Assembly: GCA_022826345.1 (NCBI GenBank)
Contig: JAJDVB010000004.1
Location: 1-5,795, forward strand
Length of the DNA: 5,795 bases
Direction of reading: 5' to 3'
DNA from: Alphaproteobacteria bacterium
GTDB taxonomy: Bacteria; Pseudomonadota; Alphaproteobacteria; UBA828
The translations under genes and the position numbers were made by a program. Shown here one piece after another: positions 1 through 4,883 of this stretch (its first letter is position 1; every line of letters starts with the position of its first letter). Under the pieces are notes generated by a model that was not told where the DNA came from, did not search any database, and saw only the letters and a list, made by a program, of their open reading frames with translations.

Positions 1-353
1 CGCCAGGATACGTGCTGGATCGCCATCGAGTCGCCGATCGTCTCAATTGCGCTGACGAGGGTCACGATCACGAAGCCCGGCAGCAGGCTCCAGAACGCCA
101 GACCAAAGTCCAGGTCGAAGCCTGGCCATCCTCCCTGAGGAAGCCCGATCCAGGCGGCCTGGGCCACACGCTCCGTTTCGTAGATGCCGAACATCCAGCC
201 GGTCGCCGAGCCGACAACGACGCCGATCACCGGAGCCCACAGGCGCCAGACCCCGGTTGCAGCAAGCGCGATGCAGACGATCGCCGCGATCGTTGCAGCC
301 GCCGAAAGCGGTGACGCCAACCCGTGGGTGTCGTCGGGTACCTCCTTGAGCAT
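1..353 (-). pseudogene. 5'-truncated NCS2 xanthine/uracil permease, right-edge remnant
   Basis: This minus-strand frame runs off the left edge of the window. Its 117 residues contain two hydrophobic stretches, about 17-58, and then about 85-103. The second leads straight into ETIGD (residues 104-108), followed by SMAIQHVSW. That block is characteristic of the NCS2 (nucleobase:cation symporter-2, SLC23-like) family, inner-membrane proteins that import xanthine, uracil or related bases with protons or sodium. The acidic residue of this block takes part in substrate binding in the family. In full-length members (roughly 430-570 residues) the motif lies past the middle, with several membrane segments before it. 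Here only about 100 residues precede it and nothing upstream resembles the missing segments. The same frame stays open to a stop at 750-752, but the upstream translation is polar and basic. By hand count, third-position GC falls from about 79% just downstream of 353 to about 57% just upstream. I infer loss of the 5' half, with a breakpoint near 353. The ATG at 351-353 has only a weak GAGG before it. Substrate cannot be assigned. Confidence 0.72.
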
Positions 354-1125
354 GCCTGCCTCGCGAAGAATTGCCGAATTCGGCCCAATTCGCGCCAGAA
401 CGGCCCGAAACCGGCCTTTCCTGTTGGATCTTCGGTCCAAAGACCGTGGAATTCTCGGGCGGGAACCAGTTGGGCGCTTTCCCAAATCTCTTCTGATTCG
501 TCTTTGTCCGACGAGTTGCGCTTCTGTGGGGGAACGGTCTTGAACAAGCTGCAATTCCTCAAACTGCTGCCACAGATTGAATGTAGGTTGCGAACCTGAT
601 TCCGTGTTGGCCCAACACCTGGAGGTCGGTGCGCATCGCGCAGATTTTAGCCCCGCAGTGTTCCGAAACCCACCCGGATGTGTACAGGTGACGGACAGGA
701 GATGGCTGCCACAGCCGATATCCGTGGGTGGAATTCCGATTGATGCTGCTCAAGCGAGAAATACGTCAGGTCACGCGATGTCCCCCTCTTCGCCGCATCC
801 GCCTTGCGGGTGATGATCATGATGCAGTCGGTACGGCTGGTCGTGAACGATGGTTTCAGAGAGAGTGTCGCCATCGCCGCCTGCTTTGTCGTCGGTTCCC
901 GGCGGTGCACTGGGCGGAACGGCGCCTCGGCTCATGCGAGGTGAGATGTTCCGGAGCTTGGAGGCATTCAACTACTCGCCTGCCGTGTTCACACTGCAGC
1001 TTGCGCGATTGTACGCGCGGAACTGCCCCATGGCCTGGAATCTTTTCTGCGCGCCGGTCTTGCCCGGGATGCATGGCATCGCGTAGCGCCAGGACAATTC
1101 GCGGAGCATCACCCGATTTCGCGCA
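354..1125. other. Gene-poor spacer with decayed coding scraps
   Basis: I see no intact gene here. Frames on both strands are short or have arginine- and cysteine-rich, protein-unlike translations. Two scraps look somewhat coding. One is a plus frame from about 744 to 940, reading DVPLFAASALRVMIMMQSVR in its middle, with mostly G or C at wobble positions. It shares its wobble positions with a minus-strand frame at 647-910, so strand and even coding status are ambiguous. The other is a plus frame with an internal ATG at 946, reading MFRSLEAFNY, which recalls the first residues of some major facilitator transporters but then departs from that family. The stretch looks like degraded intergenic DNA, consistent with the truncated genes on either side. 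Confidence 0.5.
368..391. repeat. Nested palindrome beside the permease remnant
   Basis: A perfect 12-bp palindrome, GCCGAATTCGGC, lies at 373-384. It sits between GAATTG (368-373) and its inverted copy CAATTC (386-391), the outer pair being offset by two bases. The site is about 15 bases from the right end of the recognisable permease remnant, on its upstream side. It could be an operator or a relic of a rearrangement. Chance cannot be excluded for so short a symmetric sequence. Confidence 0.4.
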
Positions 1126-1146
1126 TTGGCCAGAGATCTCTGCCAA
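1126..1146. promoter_or_regulatory. Operator-like dyad upstream of the RND exporter gene
   Basis: The centre is a perfect 10-bp palindrome, AGAGATCTCT (1132-1141). It is flanked by TTGGC on the left (1126-1130) and GCCAA on the right (1142-1146), with one unpaired C at 1131. Together this makes two 10-base arms with a single bulge. It lies about 130 bases before the likely start of the exporter gene. Dyads of this size are typical binding sites for dimeric regulators such as the TetR family, which often control RND exporters. No such regulator gene is in the window, so the role is inferred from position and symmetry only. Confidence 0.4.
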
Positions 1147-1194
1147 AGGGAAAGGGTCTCCACGGTGCGCGGGACATTGCACCAGCCAAATTGA

Positions 1195-1215
1195 GCGGTG
1201 GCACGATGCCACCGC
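1195..1215. repeat. Perfect 9-bp hairpin with 3-base loop
   Basis: GCGGTGGCA (1195-1203) and TGCCACCGC (1207-1215) are exact reverse complements separated by CGA. The stem is GC-rich and would be stable in RNA or single-stranded DNA. No T-run follows on either strand, so it is not a classic intrinsic terminator, although some high-GC bacteria use terminators without one. It lies 63 bases before the preferred exporter start and covers the most distal possible GTG start (1198). That argues against using that start. Confidence 0.6.
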
Positions 1216-1268
1216 CCGTTCGCGAATTGCATGCCGCGCGACGGCCGAGATGACCGGGTTTGGGTTCT

Positions 1269-1272
1269 GGAG
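1269..1272 (+). promoter_or_regulatory. Ribosome binding site deciding the exporter start
   Basis: GGAG lies six bases before the GTG at 1279-1281, a normal Shine-Dalgarno spacing. The upstream in-frame candidates are GTG 1198, inside a strong hairpin, and ATG 1231, with no purine-rich site in front. This favours 1279. Confidence 0.5.
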
Positions 1273-1278
1273 CCGGTT

Positions 1279-3369
1279 GTGAGCCGCTCGTCCGGAAAAC
1301 CGATCGCGCAAGCAGTCCGGAGATTGGAGTCGCGGCTTGGCGGTTGGGCCATCGAGCGACGGCGCATGATCATCGTCGCTGCCTTGGTGCTGTCAGGGAT
1401 CGCGGCGAGTGGCACGGCGTTTCTCGAATTCTCTGCCGACAACCGGGTCTACTTCGCCAAGGACAATCCCCAGCTTGTCGCAGCCGAAGCGATGGAGAAC
1501 ACGTACGGCGAGACCCGAAACGTCTTTTTCGCCGTCGTGCCCGAGAACCGCGACGCCACTTCCGCCCTCGCGCTCGAGGCCGCTCTCTGGCTCACTGATC
1601 GCGCTTGGCAAATTCCGTTTGCCACCCGTGTCGACTCGCTGACCAACTTCCAGCACAGCACGGCTGACGGGGACGACATTGTGGTTCGCGATCTCGTGGA
1701 AGGCGGTGATTTGGGCGATTCCGGGGAGCGGGCGCGGATTCGTGCGATCGCACTTGCGGAACCGCTCCTGGCGGGGCGCCTGATCGCGCGCGACGGAGGG
1801 GTCAGCGGCGTCAACGCCACAGTAGCGCTGCCAGGCGAGGACCAGATGCGCGAGAGTGGTCAGGTAGCCGAGGCTTCCTACGGGCTCGCCGACCAGGTTC
1901 GTGCACGGTTCCCCGGTATTGACGTGCGCGTGACCGGCCAAGTGACCTTCAACCAAGCGTTCATGCTGGTCTCTATAAGCGACCTTAAGACACTGGTCCC
2001 TGCAAGCTTCGCGGCAATGACGCTTACGCTGCTGTACTTGACCGGGGGGTTTGGGGGAACGTTCGCGATCATGCTCGTGGCCGCGCTCTCGGCAATGGCC
2101 TCGGTGGGACTCGGCGGTTGGGTTGGGCTGCCGATGACGGCAGCGGCCGCCATCGCGCCGGTCGTCGTGCTCACGGTCGCGATCGCAAGCTGCGTTCATA
2201 TCTTCTCTAGCCTAGTGCATTCCATGCAACGAGGTGCCTCCAGAGCGCTGGCGGAGAGAGGTACCGACGGTGTGCGTTCGTTGCCAGGAGATGACACCCT
2301 CCAGCGGAACGCAATCGTCGAATCGATGCGGGTCAATCTTCAACCGGTTTTCCTCGCCTGCATGACCACCGCGCTCGGATTCCTGAGCATGAACGCCTCC
2401 GAGGTGCCGCCGCTCCGTCACTTGGGCACCTTTGTCGCGTTTGGGGTCGGCGCGGCGTTTGTTCTGTCGGTGACCCTGCTGCCCGCGCTGCTTTCGCTGA
2501 TGCCGATTCGGGTGAGCACGATCGCCGACCGCCGCGATGCCGCGATGATCGCGTTAGGAGAGTTCGTGATCCGCCGACGCCGTGTGCTAGGGTGGGGGTT
2601 CGGTGCGGTCACGGTGGCGCTTCTCGCCTCGATACCTCGCAACGAGCTGAACGATGTCTTCCTCCACTATTTCGACGAGAGCGTCGAATTGCGCCGCGAT
2701 GCGGAGTTCACCGTCAAGAACCTCACTGGCCTTTACACCATGGAGTACTCGCTTCCCTCGGGTGAGCCGGGAGGCATCAGCGATCCTGCCTATTTGTCGG
2801 ATGTCGAGGCGTTCGCCGATTGGTACCGGGAACAGCCGGAAACTATCCACGTCAGCGTCATCACCGATACGTTCCGCCAGCTCAACAGGAGCATGCACGG
2901 CGACGATCCGGCCGAGTACCGGTTGCCCGCGAGCCGGGAACTGGCTGCGCAATACTTGCTGCTCTACGAATTGTCGCTGCCCTTCGGCCTTGATCTCGAC
3001 AACCAGATCGCCGTGGACAGGTCGGCAACCCGGATGACGGTGGCGACGCAGACGCTGTCGTCGAACGAGGTGATCGCGCTCGATCGGCGCGCCCTGCAGT
3101 GGCTGGCCGACCGTGCGCCGAACATCGTGAGTCCCAAGAGTGCTGGCTTCACCTTGATGTTCGCCCATCTAGGCCGACGCAACATCGTCGCGATGCTCAT
3201 GGGGACCACGATCGCACTCGTTGGAATTTCCCTCGTCCTGGTGTTTGCCCTCAGATCGCTGCGCCTCGGGCTTGCCAGCCTCGTTCCGAACCTGGTGCCA
3301 GGCGCGCTGGGCTTTGGCATCTGGGGACTGACGGTCGGGGAGGTGGGAGTTTCGCTTTCTATGGTGTGA
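1279..3369 (+). CDS. RND-superfamily exporter (COG1033/MMPL type), 3'-truncated
   Basis: From the GTG at 1279 this gene encodes 696 residues of an inner-membrane, proton-driven RND-type exporter. Membrane segments lie at about residues 29-49, 239-256, 259-281, 286-309, 356-371 and 383-408, then 435-452, 633-659 and 664-687. Two large periplasmic loops, about 50-238 and 453-632, separate segments 1-2 and 7-8, the standard RND duplication. Family-like blocks include SLTNFQHSTADGDD and NLQPVF in the first half, and NDVFLHYFDE, GGISDPAYL, ADWYREQPE, MHGDDPAEYRLP and GLDLDNQIAVD in the second. These place it in the predicted-exporter group COG1033, not among multidrug AcrB pumps. The substrate is unknown; lipids or other hydrophobic compounds are guesses from relatives. 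The protein ends at LTVGEVGVSLSMV, where relatives continue for about 100 residues through the last three membrane segments. Other frames after 3369 do not supply them, so a functional pump is unlikely. Arginine is mostly CGN, unlike the genes to its right. Longer starts at 1231 or 1198 would add 16 or 27 residues of low-quality sequence. Confidence 0.9.
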   Translation: MSRSSGKPIAQAVRRLESRLGGWAIERRRMIIVAALVLSGIAASGTAFLEFSADNRVYFAKDNPQLVAAEAMENTYGETRNVFFAVVPENRDATSALALEAALWLTDRAWQIPFATRVDSLTNFQHSTADGDDIVVRDLVEGGDLGDSGERARIRAIALAEPLLAGRLIARDGGVSGVNATVALPGEDQMRESGQVAEASYGLADQVRARFPGIDVRVTGQVTFNQAFMLVSISDLKTLVPASFAAMTLTLLYLTGGFGGTFAIMLVAALSAMASVGLGGWVGLPMTAAAAIAPVVVLTVAIASCVHIFSSLVHSMQRGASRALAERGTDGVRSLPGDDTLQRNAIVESMRVNLQPVFLACMTTALGFLSMNASEVPPLRHLGTFVAFGVGAAFVLSVTLLPALLSLMPIRVSTIADRRDAAMIALGEFVIRRRRVLGWGFGAVTVALLASIPRNELNDVFLHYFDESVELRRDAEFTVKNLTGLYTMEYSLPSGEPGGISDPAYLSDVEAFADWYREQPETIHVSVITDTFRQLNRSMHGDDPAEYRLPASRELAAQYLLLYELSLPFGLDLDNQIAVDRSATRMTVATQTLSSNEVIALDRRALQWLADRAPNIVSPKSAGFTLMFAHLGRRNIVAMLMGTTIALVGISLVLVFALRSLRLGLASLVPNLVPGALGFGIWGLTVGEVGVSLSMV

Positions 3370-3376
3370 AACACCA
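3362..3376. repeat. Perfect palindrome at the exporter breakpoint
   Basis: TGGTGT and ACACCA are exact inverted copies separated by GAA. The exporter's premature stop codon TGA (3367-3369) lies within it. Homology to the RND family ends here, so the palindrome coincides with the junction to unrelated sequence. It may be an element end, a crossover site or a hairpin that promoted breakage. Confidence 0.6.
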
Positions 3377-3387
3377 GACCCCAGATC

Positions 3388-3400
3388 GACGCGCAGCGTC
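3388..3400. repeat. Second small hairpin after the breakpoint
   Basis: GACGC and GCGTC pair perfectly around a GCA loop, eleven bases after the breakpoint palindrome. No T-run follows, so a terminator call is not supported. Confidence 0.45.
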
Positions 3401-3579
3401 ACCGTTGCATAGAGCCACTTGTTCCTCTCGATAAGATAGACATTACATCAGGTTGCGGTCATACACAAGAGCGATATCATGCGCATTGCACATGGACAGG
3501 ATGCGGCACAGGAAGGCATGAGAGTTGCATTTTCGGGAGAAACCCGGCAGCGCCGAGGATCCGGAACAGGCATGTCATG

Positions 3580-3609
3580 TTGACATTCATGGCGTAGGCA
3601 AGGTTCTAT
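3580..3609 (+). promoter_or_regulatory. Candidate sigma-70 promoter for the RHH operon
   Basis: A full consensus -35 box, TTGACA (3580-3585), is followed after 18 bases by TTCTAT (3604-3609), which matches only three of six -10 positions. Transcription would begin near 3616, about 70 bases before the first gene of the operon. The -35 match is the main support. Confidence 0.35.
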
Positions 3610-3672
3610 GGAATACATGAAGGATGTCTGATTATTTGCGGGAAATGGTCCTGTATTTGGCACCTGCACATG

Positions 3673-3679
3673 AAGGAGG
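3673..3679 (+). promoter_or_regulatory. Strong Shine-Dalgarno site of the first RHH gene
   Basis: AAGGAGG lies six bases before the ATG at 3686. It is a full-consensus site and fixes the start of the first gene over an upstream ATG at 3670, which belongs to another frame. Confidence 0.8.
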
Positions 3680-3685
3680 GCGAAC

Positions 3686-4036
3686 ATGCAAGGCGATTCC
3701 GCAAGGCCCGAAGGCGTCAGGAAGCAGAGGGCGGTAAAGGCGACCGACAGCGAATGGGACGTCGTCCGTGCGCGGGCGAAGGCCGCTGGAATGTCCGCGA
3801 GCGGCTACGTGGTCCGGCGCGCCACGGCGCCCGAAAGGCCGCCGGGACCGTCGCTCGGGACGATCGCGGCGCGGCTCGACCGGATGGAGACCGCCGTGCT
3901 CACGCTGGCCGAGGTCGAGCGGTTGCGGCTGGCGGAGCGCGGGGAGGACGACGGCTGGACGGCGGCGCTCAGGAAGGTCGAGCTTCGGCTCCGCACGGAG
4001 CGGGCGATCTCGGGCGAGGCGGGTATCCCGCGATGA
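3686..4036 (+). CDS. Small RHH-like DNA-binding protein, first of three paralogues (MobC-like?)
   Basis: This 116-residue protein starts with a segment typical of ribbon-helix-helix proteins. A basic strand (about residues 11-20, VRKQRAVKAT) is followed by helix DSEWDVVRARAKAAG and then a turn and second helix, MSASGYVVRRA (36-46). Such proteins dimerise and bind DNA through the paired strands; in mobilizable elements they act as relaxosome accessory (MobC-type) proteins, elsewhere as repressors. A proline-rich linker (about 49-57) leads to a charged, helical C-terminal half (58-108) that could be a coiled coil for partner binding. It opens an operon: its TGA overlaps the ATG of the next gene, and the same N-terminal pattern recurs in both following genes. 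A strong AAGGAGG precedes the start. AGG arginine codons are common. The fold assignment is by pattern only, and the mobilization role is inferred from the neighbourhood. An antitoxin or a plasmid-partition regulator is an alternative. Confidence 0.8.
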   Translation: MQGDSARPEGVRKQRAVKATDSEWDVVRARAKAAGMSASGYVVRRATAPERPPGPSLGTIAARLDRMETAVLTLAEVERLRLAERGEDDGWTAALRKVELRLRTERAISGEAGIPR

Positions 4037-4362
4037 GCCTGAAGAGGGGACGGCCGGTCTACTGCCGGGATCCCTCCGACTGGGAGCGGATCAGGAAACG
4101 CGCGGAAAAGGTCGGCACGAGCGTCTCGGAGTTCGTTATGACATGCGCACTTCACGACGACTCCCCCGCGCCGCCGCCGCCGCTCGTGCTCACGCCCGAG
4201 GAGCAGCGGGAGCTCCTGAGGAACGTTCGCGTGCTGCAGCGGCAGGTCGCCGGGATCTTCCACAGCAGGGCGGACGGCGGGCCGCCGATGATCGAGGCCA
4301 TCGAGTTGCTGTTCCAGCTGCACGACGGGGAGCTCGACTTCGACATGAGGGATCCGGAATGA
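4033..4362 (+). CDS. Small RHH-like protein, second of three paralogues (MobC-like?)
   Basis: This 109-residue protein begins KRGRPVYCRDPSDWERIRKR. That gives a basic start, a short strand and a helix with the tryptophan in the same place as in its neighbours, followed by EKVGTSVSEFVMTCAL (25-40) as turn and second helix. The order fits a ribbon-helix-helix DNA-binding fold. After a PAPPPP linker (45-50) comes LTPEEQRELLRNVRVLQRQV (53-72), a helix resembling the C-terminal region of MobC-type relaxosome proteins. The end is acidic (DGELDFDMRDPE). Its ATG overlaps the previous stop as ATGA, and its own TGA overlaps the next ATG. A GAGG at 4016-4019 is too distant to be an ideal ribosome site, so expression probably depends on translational coupling to the first gene. 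AGG is frequent among its arginine codons. Of the three, this one most resembles MobC, but the match is weak and made without a search. Confidence 0.8.
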   Translation: MSLKRGRPVYCRDPSDWERIRKRAEKVGTSVSEFVMTCALHDDSPAPPPPLVLTPEEQRELLRNVRVLQRQVAGIFHSRADGGPPMIEAIELLFQLHDGELDFDMRDPE

Positions 4363-4838
4363 CGCGTGCCAGGGGCAGGCCCGAGAGGCGGACCTTCCAC
4401 GTCTCCTGCTCCGACGCGCAGTGGGCGGAGGCGAAGAGGCGGGCCGCCGCCGCCGGGATGAAGACGTCGCCCTGGCTCGTCGAGCGGGCGCTGAACGCGG
4501 ATCTGTCGATCTTCGACGCCCGCGCGGAACCCGAACCGCTGGTGCTGCGCGCGTATGACCAGGCCCTGATTTCGAGCCAGGTCCAGTTCATGGCAGACGT
4601 GATCGGATCGTCTCGCGACGGCGCATGGCTCGAGAGGCTCGGCAACCAGGTCGAGTTCCTCCGCGACGCGAAGGTGACGGAAATGATCGCAGACGGGAGG
4701 ATCGACGAGCTGTTCCTTGCCTTCGAGAAGCTCTTCGGGCCGGAGAACGCGGAACGGCTGCTGGCAAAGGCCGTGAAGGAGTGGCACGGGGCGAAGTCGG
4801 TCACGGTGACCGTCGGCGCCCCGGCAAGGCGGGCGTGA
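4359..4838 (+). CDS. RHH-like protein with longer C-terminal domain, third of three paralogues
   Basis: This 159-residue protein has the same plan as the two before it. ARGRPERRTFHVS is the basic strand region, and SDAQWAEAKRRAAAAG (18-33) the first helix with the shared tryptophan. MKTSPWLVERAL (34-45) is the turn and second helix. The rest (about 60-142) is a longer mostly helical domain, with QALISSQVQFMADVIG, then DELFLAFEKLFGPENAERLL, which I do not recognise. It could dimerise or contact a partner such as a relaxase. The ATG overlaps the previous stop (ATGA), and GAGGG (4347-4351) stands seven bases before it, a good ribosome site. The frame is open further upstream to 3768, but that stretch is an arginine- and glycine-rich shadow of the first two genes. 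The gene ends 45 bases before the stop of the convergent minus-strand gene. No clear terminator lies in that gap. Confidence 0.82.
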   Translation: MTRARGRPERRTFHVSCSDAQWAEAKRRAAAAGMKTSPWLVERALNADLSIFDARAEPEPLVLRAYDQALISSQVQFMADVIGSSRDGAWLERLGNQVEFLRDAKVTEMIADGRIDELFLAFEKLFGPENAERLLAKAVKEWHGAKSVTVTVGAPARRA

Positions 4839-4883
4839 CGCGATCGTTCCGGAATTCGCGCACGAAGCACGGGCCGCCGTCGC

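Larger units (their letters stand above)
3370..3685. other. Leader region between exporter stub and RHH operon
   Basis: No gene is supported in this 316-base stretch. It appears less GC-rich than its flanks and contains several small symmetric sequences: a hairpin at 3388-3400, a near-perfect dyad TGCGCA-T-TGCACA at 3480-3492, and a small stem CGGG/CCCG at 3534-3546. A candidate promoter follows and a strong ribosome binding site closes the region. Lying just upstream of genes resembling relaxosome accessory proteins, it is a reasonable place to look for an origin of transfer. No known nic-site sequence was recognised. A minus-strand frame at 3448-3687 gives a cysteine- and methionine-rich translation and is not believed. 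Confidence 0.45.

Noticed and set aside
433..446. Small hairpin CGGTC-CAAA-GACCG
   Set aside because: A 5-bp stem is expected by chance in several hundred bases of GC-rich DNA, and it has no T-run or positional meaning.
227..562. Minus-strand open frame of 111 residues
   Set aside because: It starts with TTG and lacks a ribosome site, and its C-terminal half is a frame-shifted, arginine-rich shadow of the permease remnant.
12..599. Plus-strand frames opposite the permease remnant
   Set aside because: They are antisense to a clear NCS2 match and give polar, charge-rich translations with no protein-like pattern.
728..1282. Plus-strand frame of 184 residues before the exporter
   Set aside because: The translation is saturated with Arg and Cys in a way typical of out-of-frame GC-rich DNA, and no domain pattern is visible.
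972..1442. Minus-strand frame of 156 residues
   Set aside because: Its first part is antisense to the exporter's first membrane segment and the remainder crosses two inverted repeats. No recognisable motif was found.
1393..2199. Long minus-strand frame inside the exporter gene
   Set aside because: It is fully antisense to conserved exporter sequence, and the translation is His- and Arg-rich and low in complexity.
2587..3168. Minus-strand frame of 193 residues inside the exporter gene
   Set aside because: It is antisense to the second periplasmic loop, whose plus-strand translation matches the RND family closely.
3448..3687. Minus-strand frame in the leader region
   Set aside because: The translation is rich in Cys, Met and Pro with no motif, and it runs opposite the promoter and ribosome site of the operon.
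3686..4838. Toxin-antitoxin system reading of the small genes
   Set aside because: RHH antitoxins are usually paired with one toxin of a known fold. Here all three genes have the same RHH-like start and none shows a toxin pattern, so a mobilization or regulatory role fits better.
3805..4870. Minus-strand frames opposite the three RHH genes
   Set aside because: They are shadows of three coupled genes with good ribosome sites and consistent protein patterns.
4839..4883. Possible bidirectional terminator between the convergent genes
   Set aside because: The 45-base gap has only a short TTCCGGAA palindrome and no T-run on either strand.
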